A stretch of DNA of 64,000 nucleotides from Centroberyx gerrardi (GCF_048128805.1 NC_136019.1:14499905-14563904), one strand, 5' to 3'. Numbered from the stretch's first letter, positions 16,573 to 28,587 are shown. Program-made: numbers and translations. Notes: generated by a model not told the origin, from the letters alone.

Positions 16573-18443
16573 GATACTGTACGTAGAGAGAGCAATGTCC
16601 ACATAGAGGGCAAAGACTGCCGACTTATTATTATTACTGAATAAGGTAACTGGGATTTATGGTGTCAAAAGTAATGTAATAACCTTATTAAGATGAATAC
16701 AGTTGGTCCACATTAGACCCACATTAAGGACACATAGATAGATAGAGTCTTGTGACCTGATCAAAATCTCCAATGTTTTAATTTCTCATCTACAGTAAAA
16801 ACTGTCTTATAATGTGATAATGTTTGAAGAGGCTGTAAACACATATAATGATACCACCAAGGAAAAAGATGATTCTTCCCTGTAAACAAATGGAAAAAAA
16901 AAGAGTTTCTAGTCCGTCAGTTGTCTCATACCAAATGTTCATTGTCCTAAAAAGTTCTGAAGTCTCAGTGAGGCGTGTGTAACGCGTGCATGATCCGTGA
17001 ACATAAGCTACTGTATATTGTCTATAATGGTTACATGTTTTGTACATACTCTGCACACACACACACACACACACACATGCACAACACACGCTGTATTGCC
17101 CTCAGCATCCCCAACTCTTAGGCTGGATCAACTCTTTAGGCCATCCCACTCTAATTTAGGAGATCAGGGTGAAAACCTGTCTCCATCCAGTTTTACACTG
17201 TCTTGGTGATATGCTTGATCCTGATGCATGGTGTTGCAGCTCAGCACATAGTAAATGTAAATGAGCGCAGACAAATTAGACACATGTTGCGCAATATGTT
17301 CCTGGTTAGAGATGGATCGAAGACAGAATGCTGTTGTCCTGTTTGACAAGTGGCCACCTGTCTGCCTACAAATGAGTCCCTCAGTGGCTCTTTAAATTAA
17401 CCTACTAAATATCAGTCCCTATGCTGACTCTACATCTAGCCACATTCCCCTGAAAAACACCAAATATGTTGCATCCAATATGTAATAGATCTAATATCTA
17501 GATCCGTGTTTCAGGACAAAAACACCCGTATGTTTTAATGAGCCTGTGCTTTAGGGTGAAATTTAATTTGTCATTGTGCGCTTCGGGGTGAAAAAGTTTA
17601 AGATCCTGGTCTAGATAATAGTAGTCTACAGCAGCCTGAGTTAAATGTGCTCCTAATCTCTAGTTGTGGTTGGTCAACTGGACTAATTAAATAAGTGGCC
17701 ACCTGCTATTTTACAGTCCTTGACATCTGGCTGAACAAAAGAAATAATTAGCCAACATGCTTGATAAGCATAAAGTATGCTTGGAACAGTTATCTCTAAG
17801 ATACAAGCCCAGTCTACCTTTTTATTAGCAGTAGGATTGGAGTCAGTGGCTTGGCGTGTTCTGCAGCCTTTTTGCCAAGCCTAGACACGGATTAAGTCTA
17901 GGCAATGGAACTTACAGTTTATTAACTGTTCACTGATTACAGGCAGTCTGATCGTTTTTACATGTGTTTCCATATGGACCATATCTCCTCTGAACTTCCA
18001 TCAGGAATATGGTGTGTGTTCACCATATTGTGTGATTGTATCTAGTCATACATACTGTACATCTGACATTTTTTTAGGGGAGGGGGCTGCTAATTCAGTT
18101 AAGATGCCACATACTCTATTAGCTATGTATTACTTCTGAAATGCATGTTAAAAGTACAATTTACAATCACATTCATGGATGTTGCAATGGAGTGTTGTAG
18201 AGGACCATCATTTGTGATTTCTTACATGTTGTGCATTCACAAAGAAAGATAGATCAAATAAGCCAATCCTTACTAAAAGTGTAAAACAACCTTGTGTGTT
18301 GGCTGCTGTAAAGGTTTTAAATGACTCCCTGATTCCACTTTGACTCACGCTTTCTCAGTAAAAAGGAAAAAATCATAAATTTCTGTAGTTTGATTTTTCA
18401 AGTATGTAGAGACATAATTAAATCTGGTAGAAGTCAGTGAATG

Positions 18444-18444
<1 letters not shown>

Positions 18445-18482
<38 letters not shown>
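18445..18482. repeat. (TG)19 microsatellite
   Basis: An uninterrupted TG run in intergenic DNA. Confidence 0.95.
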
Positions 18483-18485
<3 letters not shown>

Positions 18486-20183
18486 CCAGTGGCAGGTGTC
18501 CGCTATGTTCCTCCATATTCAACAGCTGAACTTGCGGAACATGGAAGTATTGATTGGCCTATTGATTTTCATATAAGCTCTCACTGTAGAAAGTAGAAAT
18601 CCAATTAAAAGTTGAACTTGAAACAGTTAATCCAATCAAGACGATGAAATGTATCGATTTTACCCTCAAAATCAATAAGATGCACGCGGCCCTCGTGTGT
18701 GTGAGCTCGGCCCCCAACATTTTCCTTTCTCCAGAAGCATGAGCCGCACATTTTATATCAGTGGAGCGTAGAATGTGCCTCAAATGCATTGTTTTAACCT
18801 GTTTTCAAGGTTTTTGTTTAAATAAGTCAGCAAATTTCTTTCTTTCTTTCTTTCAAGTTCAAGCCAGTTGTGCAAATCAATCAAATGATTTTAAAATCCT
18901 GAATAATGTGATAATTAATGTACACCATTATAACACAAAATCACCATTATAACACTCATAAATCATTCCAAAAGACTCACAAGATGCTTAATATGCAAAC
19001 ATAAGTATGAATGGCTCCTGCTGCAAATCATTAGTACATCATTGATTTTATGTATTGATATTTGTTCATCAGTGCAACATTTAACTATTTTAACACTGTT
19101 CTTTCCTGCTCAGTTGCCTCAATGTGACTCCATGAGCAATCAGCCTCCAACACTAGCTGCCCCTGCAATTCAACACTGTATTCAACACTGCATTGTTCCA
19201 CATTTCTGCATTGCAAAGTGCAAACAAACACAATTTACTGACATGATAACACAGAATACGCACAAAAAACAATTCTCGGGTGACCCACGAGCATCATTTT
19301 CAGACCAGCATAGGGGAAATAAAAGTATGTGAGTGGCATTGCTACTGAAACTGAGACAGCCAGTATTTGGTGTCAGGCTGTTTGTAAATCCACACAGGAA
19401 TATACAGTATATGTGCCAAAAAACTACAAATGCCATAATAAAGTGAAATCCTTGTCTTATTTCCTAGCACTGGTGGGTTTTTTTTGCACTTGATTTATTT
19501 CTTGTAACTAGTTGCTAAGTCCACCCACTATCCATGTGGGGAAATCCAGCTGCCATTGAGTGGCCTCAATGAGGAGGTTTGGAATGTGGCAGGGGAGAAA
19601 AGGTCTTTTCAGCTGGCATTCAGATAACATTTACATGGACACGCCGAACGTCTTAATACACGTATCAAAATACAGCCGGTTACAAAGCACGCGCTACAAA
19701 GCCTTGTCAGAAAGGGGGACATTTATAGTAACAAGCCTCTTCACCGCTGCTTTATCTCCACCACTGCTTTATCAGGGACAGATTGGGCCATCTTTGAATG
19801 AGAAGAAACACTGGATAAGCCTTTTACATTTTATCTAACGGCACTGGAAATGTCATGCAGGAAAACACTTGCGCCGAGTGTGTTTGTGTGAGTTTTTGAC
19901 TTGAAGAGCATTCGGAGACATCTCAATATTTGAATGACCTTTAGCTCAATATCACCGGGTGACATCAAGCCTCCTCAGCCCTTTAATGGCTAAGTCCCGA
20001 CACTGGCAGCTTTTCCCGGGACAAATAAGGGGTTGATGAGGTTGAAACAGAGACAAGACTATAGGCCGAATGTCAGCAGTGACTCACAAAGCAACTTGCT
20101 TCTGACTCCCACCAGGCAATTTGCAGGCTTTACAAAAGAATGATGCTCCTGTTCTCAGCTACTTCAAAATTAACCCAGACTGA

Positions 20184-20231
20184 TGTGTGTGTGTGTGTGT
20201 GTGTGTGTGTCAGCGTCTGTGTGTGTGTGTT
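20184..20231. repeat. interrupted (TG)n microsatellite
   Basis: Two TG runs separated by CAGCGTC. Confidence 0.9.
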
Positions 20232-22259
20232 TGTCTTCAGGGTTGGGACTGTTATTTTTTCCACACAGATCAAATTACTTTCGGTTACTTTTTGATTACT
20301 TTTCCTCCATAATCTAACAAACATAATAAATGGACAAATCATTCTAACGAAGACAATGTAATTCAAAGTGCATTATCATTATGCTACTCAGTGCTTACGT
20401 CTATGATCTGAAGATTAAGCCTAGTTTCTGAGTAATCCAACAACTGATCACCTACTTTGGTGTCAGTAATGACTGTATTTTTCAATCCCAGTGCCAAATG
20501 AATTAGCAGGCTGCTGTCATCCAGTTCCATGTAGTGTGTAACTCCCAGCAGTGTGTATTTGTGCACGTGTGAGAGAGGGAGAGAGAGAGGGGAGGAGGGG
20601 GGGGGGGGGGGGGGGGGGGGCTCCTGTAGGAGGGGGGATGGTGAGGGTTGCAGGTCATGGCTCTTGTAATTACCACAGTCAGGTTCAAGTCACCGGTCAA
20701 GTTGTTGCTTATTTTTTTCCCCCATCATGCAGCGTGCCACGGATTGGCCTACATGTGGCACAGCATGTCTCCACTGATGTCCTCCTGATTAGGTGTCTTA
20801 TCTTACATCGAGCCGCGTCCGGTGAGAGCCGGGAGCAGAGGGATGGCCGGAAAACTGACAGACAGATCCATTAAATGGCAGCTTTGTTATGACATGACAG
20901 CCAGGACTTGGTGGATGGTAAGTTTCTCTCCTATTTCTTGACACTCTCTCCTTTCTTATGCATGTTTTCAGTGCCACCATCAAGCAGAATCGGACTTCAA
21001 ATGTATTCTTTTGCCTATAGAAGTTTGTTGAGTTTTTTTTTTTTTTTTTTGTGGTGCCACAGCTGCAGACGTGTGAGACAGTTAACATTGTTTGGGAGTC
21101 TGTTATGTAGAATCCTGACTCACCCAAATATCACAGTCTGCTAACTTCCCTCTCACAAATTGAATTTACCCAGTGTAATGCCATTTCAAACTGCCTCTGG
21201 GACTTTGCTGTGTGTCTGTGTCTGTCTGTGCCCGGGTCAAGTCTGGTCACATTCGCGGAAGAGCGGGATGTGGTGGATACGGCTGTGTGATGTGAGAGGT
21301 TTTGACTGCAGCACTTTGTAATCAGCGTGCGCTTGTCGCACTTGTTTAAATGCTGCCATTGTTTAGGTGAATAAGTCAAGCAGCCGCCGACGAGCTTAAG
21401 ATGTCATATGTTAAGTGCCTTCCACAAAGATTTATTTTTCCCACTTTTTCATTTAAGCGAGATTCTTAAGAGCATCCTCGGCACGAAAATGTACTTTCTG
21501 AATTCATTTCTTCTTCAAGGCCGGCGTGTTTTTTTTTATTTTTTTTTATTTTTTTTTTTTGTCTTATTCTCTCAGGCATAATCCCCTTCTCTTAGGAGCT
21601 GCTGCACTTGTGACTTGGAAAGACTCGACTTCTTCCCGCATTGTTCCGTTTTGAAGCCAGCCGCACTTCACGTTGAAAGCAAAGCACAAAGGATTTCGAA
21701 GGCCACCGAACAAACAATGCGAGGAGAGAGTGAACTGTGCCTTAAAAAAAAAAGATCTTAATTTTTTTTTTTTTTTTTTTTGTCTGGGTGAAAAAGTGAA
21801 GGAAGTATTCAACCTGCCTGCAGTGTGCGAGCTTTCCTCGAGTGCACCTCCCTGCGCTCTCTGCAGTGTTAATTTGATAGTGCCAGACAAAGAGTCCCTT
21901 GTCCGGCCCGCGCCTTTCCCATGCTGAAGAGGCAACGCAGGCTGACATTTCTCTCTGAATATTTATTTACTTGTCTGACTACAGGCGAGCTTTTATTGTG
22001 CTCCATCCCAGTGTTTAGGTTTCACTTGTTTCGTCTGTCTCAGGGCAAAATGTGAAATGACTGTGTTGGAGTTGACGGGGAAAAAAAGTCCCAGTCCAAG
22101 TTTTCACTTGTCTTCCATGGCAATGTGTACATGTCAACATTATGTTGATTACATTATCTTGTGTGCATTGCATTTTTAGTGGTATTTCTATGTAATAAAT
22201 GCAATTGGAATATTTGAAATTGTTGTGCGAATAATCATAAGTGACATTTTTGGCACTTA
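20232..22259. other. intergenic zdhhc21-nfib, part 2
   Basis: No gene is seen. It contains the G-run at 20597, T-runs at about 21030, 21530 and 21765, and two repeat-free, GC-balanced stretches (about 20640-20890 and 21180-21400) that look like possible regulatory DNA. The latter is only an impression from texture. Confidence 0.5.
20597..20620. repeat. poly-G tract (24 G)
   Basis: A run of 24 Gs after a GAGAG-rich stretch. Its length may be unreliable in the assembly. Confidence 0.85.
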
Positions 22260-22279
22260 CTCCTTAGCCGTTGCCATAT

Positions 22280-22560
22280 TGTATATTTAGGCGATGCTCT
22301 TATCCAGAGTGACTTACAGTGAGTGAAACAGTAGAATAAGCTTCAATTCCTAGATCACCAATCACAATACAAGCAGCCAACAGTAAGCAGTTCAAAGGTC
22401 AAGGCCTTAGTGCCCCTGCTGTATGTCTGTGACATGGAACAATCATGTAAGAGTGAAGTGCTTGGAAAAGAAATAGAATAAGAGGTAATGAGAAGTGATT
22501 TTTAGAGCAGTTAGAGTGAGTAGAGCAGAGGGGAAAAGGTGGTGTGAGGTACTTCTTGAT
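22280..22560. repeat. dispersed fish repeat with GCTCTTATCCAGAGTGACTT
   Basis: The phrase GATGCTCTTATCCAGAGTGA followed by CTTACAGTGAGTG is a very common teleost repeat signature (variants ATGCTTTTATCCAAAGCGAC). The following 200 bases are of similar texture. I recognise the signature but cannot name the family. Confidence 0.5.
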
Positions 22561-22924
22561 ATATGCATTGACTGATCAGAAAATATGATCCACAACAAGC
22601 TGTTCAAAGTTTCAATATTGAATGATTACCTGAGATGACACCAGCTGGGCTGCTGTCTTGTCCTGAGAAGTTACTTACAGCAGTTAGAAACTGTCCATAA
22701 GAAACGGTGCAATGGCAGCAAATGTTATTTGCAAAGCCTGATCACACCCACTGAACTAACCAGGTGCGTCAGTTGCTCTTGAGTTAACAACCTCACTTTT
22801 AAGGGGAAGACCTCTACATTTATATACTCACATGAACTGTTCCTGTGGCATAGGACAGTCAGTCAATATCTGACTGTCACAAAAAAAAACCCTCACAAAA
22901 CTAAAACCACAGAAACAAGACCCT

Positions 22925-23420
22925 AATCTGGATATGATAGGATAGGTAGTTCATTAAGACAACATTCCATGCAGAGACCACAGAAAAACAAACATGAATT
23001 AGAGAGCAATTCTTTTAGCAGCTGTATGTGGGATTTTAAGAAATGTGTTCCGGTTTGTAACATGAAGCATACTGATGAAACAGATGGACCCATATAATAA
23101 AACAGGTACACTGATCCTGCGGTATAGGAGGAGGAGTAGGTGGGGTTGAACAGGTTTTTTAATCTACGTCTAAGTCTTTGTTGGCAGTGCTTATGAATGT
23201 CAGTGATGTGCCGCTCTACCTTTTGGAAACGTTGAGCTGGAGGAAGTTATTGTTGCACAATGCAGGCTCGTAAAGTTGTGAAAGGACTGTTGGTCGGCCA
23301 GGAGCGAGTTGTTATTGAGAAGTCCAAAGATAGCTGTATCATTTGCATATTTAAAGTACATGGTGACAGGGGATTGGATATTGCAGTTGTTGGTGTACAA
23401 GGTGTAGAGAAATGGGTTAA
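22925..23420 (-). pseudogene. decayed LINE reverse-transcriptase fragment
   Basis: On the minus strand, 23200-23400 reads ..PVTMYFKYANDTAIFGLL.., matching the fish LINE RT block around the catalytic (Y/F)ADD box. After a frame change near 23225 it continues KVERHITDIHKHCQQRLRRR, matching the later HIT.VHK..QQRL block of the same family. Between these blocks much of the RT is missing. The first catalytic Asp of YADD is Asn (codon AAT). Frameshift, deletion and this substitution make it a dead copy. The downstream minus-strand text to about 22925 may be its tail. Confidence 0.65.
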
Positions 23421-25114
23421 TGGTGATGGTGTGTGATAGTGAACTTCAAGCAGTTCTTCGCCTCAAGTTTCCTCTTCATAAAGATAAAGTTGCCACAGGA
23501 AGATGTAATGCACCGGTTTCTCAATGTGGAAGCTGTTACCATGGCGACGTGACAAGGGCCTATACCCACTGGCACTCCCAGGTGATGAAAATAATAATAA
23601 TAATGATAATATTAAAACGATTTACTCCAATCTCGACTTATTTTGTGCACTGCAGCTTGTTTGTCTTGAATGATAATGCCTCTGATGAATCAGAAACAGT
23701 GTTTTGCATTTTCTAAACAATCCATGCCTTTGTTCATTAAGTTAAATATTCATTTTGCTGGAAAAAAATATTAAATGTCATCAGAAGTTGAAACCCAGAC
23801 GACACAGGACCTTTTCTTGCCGGGTCCTCCAGTGTTCACCACATTAACAGCGCTGGTATGTCGCCCCCTGTTGGAATAATGAAGGAGATACAAGCAAACC
23901 ACATCTGTCTTACTGACACAAGACATGACACTGAACAACACTAGCACTAATATTTCACTTTTAAGTTAGTTATCGTTTACAACCTGAGTGTTTAAAATCC
24001 ATCTTCCATCTACTCTGCACTTGTAAAAAATATTATAAGATTGTAAGATTCATTGGCCTTCACCTGTAAGCCTTTTACAGTGAATATGAGAATTTGTGAA
24101 TATGAGTCACTTTCCCTAACGAAATATATTTCTATAGACTAAAAGTGTGTCTGTGGTACTTAATGAGTTCAGTCACCTCATCTGTTTATAGTCACTTAAT
24201 AGTATTGCTATAGGATAGACTGTGGCTATATTTTGTTTTAGGCTACCCATGAGTGTTTGATATTTTCAGGTGTTGCTGGAATATTTGTATAGTATCCTTA
24301 CAACATAGTATAGGAATACTATAGTTAGACTATAGAAGGCCAATATGCCAATTCCTACCATTGAAACACATGCAATAATTTAATTTAGCTGCTTTATAAG
24401 TGCTTTTAAGAAGCAATGATAGCCTGCCAGCCACTGCCAATGTTTATGTCTAACTAACAAGAGAAACTGACTTGCCATTAGGAGCTGGCAAGCCGAAATT
24501 TAGTGTAATAATTTATGCTATAAATTGCTTGAAAAATGTCCCTACTGCATCCCTTTCCTTATTAGACCTAAGCCCATTACAAGCAACTAGCAGTTCTGTT
24601 TGTGGCCACATGGGGGCGGTAGGTACAAAGCAGAGTGATGACTATAGATATGAAGGCTCATGGCATGTGCTCCAACCAGCGGACTGATATCATATAATGT
24701 TGCATAAATGGAGGCAGAAAAATATGAATTCAGTGTAAGTGTTAGTGATTTAGCCTTTGATAAAACCCCATCCATTAGCAGCAACAGAGAAAAACGTGTT
24801 TCAGAAAATCAAGAAAATGTGAAAGTAAAACCTCTGAAAAATCCAGGAATAAAATACAATTTAGGGTTTTATTTTATTTTATTTCATTTCATTGTATCTT
24901 ATCGTATCTTATCTATAGTGCTGAATGTGAAGCAATTGCAGTCCAGAGTAATTATTCTCATAAATTTATTTAATATATTTGCTATTATCATTAAATATGC
25001 TGACAGAGTCCCAAGCCACCATGGTGTAAAATGACCCATATCCTAATTAATATTACTGTATAACCTTGAAGTGTCACTGTTCTCAATTTTTAAGTGATTA
25101 AGTGAGAGAGTAAA

Positions 25115-25140
25115 GGGGGGGGGGGGGGGGGGGGGGGGGG
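25115..25140. repeat. poly-G tract (26 G)
   Basis: An uninterrupted run of 26 Gs, the longest homopolymer in the window. Confidence 0.85.
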
Positions 25141-25206
25141 TGTAGAGGAGTGTTTTTAAAGACCTAATAGTCAGGAGGACAGTATCTATTCAGCCTCACA
25201 GACTGT

Positions 25207-25208
<2 letters not shown>

Positions 25209-25245
<37 letters not shown>
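25209..25245. repeat. (TG)18 microsatellite
   Basis: An uninterrupted TG run 70 bases after the poly-G tract. Confidence 0.95.
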
Positions 25246-25246
<1 letters not shown>

Positions 25247-25552
25247 CCAACATGCCAATGTCAGTGACAATGACAGCGATTCAGGCCTGTCACTTTATCT
25301 AATGTTAGCACAACATCATGTCACACGGACAAAACTCTTTGTGTGTTTCAAGGCTGCTTTAATGTAATTTGACACTCTTGCAGTATTAGAGTGAAGTTAT
25401 CCTTGATATTAGCATTTATTGATCATCAAGTCATGTCTGTTTAGGCTGTTTGTATTGTATTGTTTAGTTGTTATTTGAAGAATGAATCCTAAATGATGAC
25501 TGGCTGAGTGTGGTCCACATACTGGACTCTCATCATACTATAAAGCAAGGAA

Positions 25553-25768
25553 TCTCTGTCTGTATGTGTGTCCTTCGCATATCTCGAGAACCGTTCGTCC
25601 GATCTACTTCACACTTGGCGGGTGTATTGCTGGGGACCCAAGGACGTGCAGTGTCGAGTGTGAAGTTGTTTGGATGAGCGGTTCTCGAGAAAGCTGCAAG
25701 CAACAATACCGGAGGCCAAGCAATCGGCCCTTTCCGAACAGGCATGTTTTGAACGGGCACTGCACTAG
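25553..25768 (+). mobile_element. Helitron-like non-autonomous insert
   Basis: A 216-bp block reading TCTCTGTCTGTATG at the left and GCACTGCACTAG at the right sits between A and T, the target choice of Helitrons (5' TC, 3' CTRR). Inside is an inverted pair, TCTCGAGAACCGTTCGTCC at about 25580 and GGATGAGCGGTTCTCGAGA at about 25673. Base composition (CG-rich) differs from the AT-rich surroundings. I do not see a strong 3' hairpin just before CTAG, so the class is uncertain; that it is an inserted repeat is likelier. Confidence 0.45.
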
Positions 25769-25984
25769 TCTATGAAAACACTGACATGAGATGAAGGCTG
25801 AACACAGACTGGTGTGTTGCTGTAGTGAGGTTATAACTGAATAGAGTCGTGAAATCTATTAGCAGAATACCATTCTCCTCTTATAAGATTACTGTGCTGA
25901 CTCTCTTTTGCTGGGAATCCACTGAAGGCCTGTGAATGGGTTTCCAATACGAGGTTACAGACATTAAATAGTCAGCTGCACCAC

Positions 25985-26175
25985 CAGCATTACTACTACT
26001 GCTGCTATTACTGTTACTACTGCCACAGTACTACTGCTGCTGCTATTACTGTTACTACTGCCACAGTACTGCTACTGCTGCTATTACTGTTACTACTGCC
26101 ACAGTACTGCTACTGCTGCTATTACTGTTACTACTGCCACAGTACTGCTACTGCTGCTATTACTGTTACAAATAC
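25985..26175. repeat. 38-bp minisatellite, about 4-5 copies
   Basis: The landmark CCACAG recurs at 26023, 26061, 26099 and 26137, exactly 38 bases apart. The unit is built of CTACTG/CTGCTATTACTG words and copies are almost identical. Confidence 0.9.
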
Positions 26176-26640
26176 CACTACTGCTGCTGCTACTATTACT
26201 ACTACTACTGTATTACTACTACTATACTATCACTACTACCACTAGTACTAGCACTACTGCTACTACTACACCTACAACTTCTACTGTTGCTATTACTACT
26301 GTATTACTACTATACTATCACTACTACAACTACCACACTACTAATGCTACTACAACTAGTACAAGTACTACTACTGCTGCTGCTACTATTACTATATTAT
26401 GATTATTACTACTACTACTACTATTATAGCCTGCTATTACTAGTAGCCTACTACCAGTATTGCTACTGTATTGCTGCTACTACTATAGCTAACTACTATC
26501 CAGTAATACTACTACGACTACTACTACTAATAATAAAATAATAATGATGATGATGATGATAATGATGATAAGAATAATAGTCGTCATCATCATCCATTGT
26601 CATTCAATTACTGCCATTATTACTGCATGTTATCACGTCT
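26176..26640. repeat. degenerate TAC/CTG and GAT trinucleotide repeats
   Basis: Long runs of TACTAC, CTGCTG and TATTAC words turn into GATGATGAT near 26543. Open frames here are repeat translations (Leu/Tyr-rich) and not genes. Confidence 0.9.
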
Positions 26641-26947
26641 ATTTAGCCCGCTACCCCACTAATCTTAGTTGAGTTTAGTGAGTATTCAGTGACTGCAGGC
26701 TGTATCTGAGGCTGAGCCTCGCTGTTCGTCTTGACCGTCCAGCAGCGGCTCTGCCAGGCGGGATCGTACGGTACAAACCCCGACCAGTACGTCAGGCGAG
26801 CGGAAGTGAGGGGCCCAGGGTGCAGAGTCCCGGGGCCAGCGGTTCTGGCCAATGAGAGGCAAGAATGCAAGCTCTATTACAAAACTTAGCTGCGTCAAGC
26901 TGCACGGAAAAGGCTAGAGTATAACCGGAAGTCAAGAGGTTTTGCCT

Positions 26948-27447
26948 TCAAAATAAAACCGTAAAAATTGTCACATTTTAGAATTAAAAAAGTAAGTATG
27001 TATTGGGGTGTACAGACAGCGAAGAACACACATTAACACTGTTTACCTACCTTTTATTTACAGAATAGTGTTAATCTACCTTTCAGGTGGACATAAATCG
27101 TTATGACATACATTCATAGTAGCCTACACATCATACTAAGTAGTATCAAACTAATGGATAGGGTATTTCAAGTAATAAACTAATACTTTTCTGAAAGTCT
27201 ATTTTTTTTGTTTATATTGATAGTTTGTCTCATGATGGAGGTCATAGTTTACCAACGTTTTTATTCTCCACTACATCACTGTGTACAGAACAACAAAAAT
27301 CGTTATATTCTGCTATGGAAAAAAACATTTAGCAAAAAAATGGATTTCAATCTACTATAGATCAATCATAATTTTCACATTGGTACTTTGTATTAATAAT
27401 TACTACTAATATTAATTCAGAAATTATTTGTGTGTGTTTTATTTTGA
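26948..27447 (+). repeat. dispersed repeat copy B with CAAAATAAAA inverted ends, upstream of nfib
   Basis: The ends are perfect 11-base inverted repeats: TCAAAATAAAA at 26948-26958 and TTTTATTTTGA at 27437-27447. The left 40 bases and right 150 bases resemble copy A (7841-8538) in the same order. A separate short element (27039-27257) lies inside it. Confidence 0.6.
27039..27257 (-). mobile_element. GGTAAAC-ended MITE, copy 1 (nested, inverted)
   Basis: It reads GTTTACCTACCTTTTATTTA at the left and GGTCATAGTTTACC at the right. It aligns, in reverse orientation, along nearly its whole length with the copy at 28588, with shared words such as GACATAAATC.TTATGA, ATTCATAGTA, CTTTTCTGAAA, CTCATGATG and GGAGGTCATAGTTTACC. 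Confidence 0.65.
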
Positions 27448-28156
27448 AAAATGTTAGCGGAAGTTGTCTTTTTTATTGTATCCAGCTTGACGCAGGCTGC
27501 TGAGAGCCCGACGGAGGGCGGCAGTCAGTCAGACAGTGAAAGTGAAGGCGGAGACCAGCCCAGTCCCGAAAACTCAGCCTCTTCTGGATCACGTTCAACT
27601 TAACTGAACAACCCCAAAAAACGATCCAAAAAGTAAGACTTGAAGAGGAAGGAAGATAAGAAAAAAAAGAGAAAAAAAACGAGGTGCTCCTAACTTGATT
27701 TCACCGCCTTCTGCCAAGAATTGTCTTCCGGTGTTGACTTTTTTTGCGAGCACTGCAAGAGAAAAGCCTCCAAAGCACAAAGTTGAACGTGAGAAATGTG
27801 AAGCTACCGGCTTGTGTGTTTCAACCAGGCTCCAGGATTCCCTATTAATCCATGCAGTACAGTGCAATGGTACGTGAACATGGATTATTATTGCTTTGAC
27901 ATGTTGTGATAACCTTCTTTTTTGTAATAACGTTTTAGTAATACTGTCCTCGCGCTTTGGTAGGCTAATAGCGCGTGCCAAGAGAAATGTGAATAAGTGG
28001 GTTACATGGATCACAACACTGACACTGTAGGGCCAAAACACTACTAAACTTGGCACACATTCTCCAGTAGCCTATGTTAACCTCCCGCTCCCCTTAATTG
28101 GCAAATGAACTTTGATTTGGAGTGTTGACAATTCTATAGGACAGCACGCACACTCA

Positions 28157-28162
28157 CGCGCG

Positions 28163-28197
<35 letters not shown>
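28157..28197. repeat. (CG)n(CA)n microsatellite
   Basis: About seven CG units run into about 13 CA units. Confidence 0.95.
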
Positions 28198-28201
<4 letters not shown>

Positions 28202-28587
28202 ACAAACTCTGTAACAATGTTTAACTTGAGTCTTTCTCGCACTAGGCCTACAGCCTAAAGATATGTATACAGCAGAGTTGTTAGTTATTTCATTTTTCAC
28301 CCACCCAGGTCTTCCACACCAACCTACGCAAAAAAGTAATTCAAGTAGAGTAAGTTATTTGGCCCTATGATATGATGTGGCATTCACACAAAAAAAAAAT
28401 CCTTTCTCTATCTAAGATGTGTCAAAGGTTCAGAGGCCATTGCATTTCTCCATACGGCTCCACAGGCTGCACTGGCATGCGTAATCGTCTCGCAAACCCA
28501 GTATTTTATTTACAAAGATAACCTAGTTTGTGGATTATTAGAGGCCCAGCAGTAGCCTACACGTTGTGATGTAGTAGGAAATAAAAA

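Larger units (their letters stand above)
16138..20160. other. intergenic zdhhc21-nfib, part 1
   Basis: No gene is supported. It holds TG/CA microsatellites near 16522, 17054 and 18445. A hairpin with arms GCCTAGAC/GTCTAGGC lies at about 17878-17904, set in wording (GGATTAAGTCTAGGC) like a dispersed vertebrate repeat. An unusually unique, balanced stretch at about 19850-20110 could be a conserved element. Open frames here are short or run through TG repeats. Confidence 0.6.
23421..25552. other. intergenic zdhhc21-nfib, part 3
   Basis: AT-rich DNA with no gene. It includes an ATA/ATG-rich simple stretch at about 23590-23615, TTTTATTTTATTT near 24870, the poly-G tract at 25115 and the TG run at 25209. 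Confidence 0.55.
25769..26947. other. intergenic, minisatellite and CpG-rich segment upstream of nfib
   Basis: No gene is seen. After the repeat blocks, 26640-26900 is relatively CG-rich (TACGTCAGGCGAGCGGAAG, GGGGCCAGCGG) and contains a CCAAT box (GGCCAATGAGAGG at 26848). It could be a promoter, but no transcript can be defined. Confidence 0.45.

Noticed and set aside
25985..26175. Regular 38-base spacing as a CRISPR-like array
   Set aside because: Whole units are near-identical with no unique spacers, and the genome is vertebrate; it is a minisatellite.
27695..27877. 60-residue open frame upstream of nfib as an alternative N-terminus
   Set aside because: It begins at TTG, not ATG, and ends in a stop just after the candidate donor; no NFI leader peptide is recognisable.
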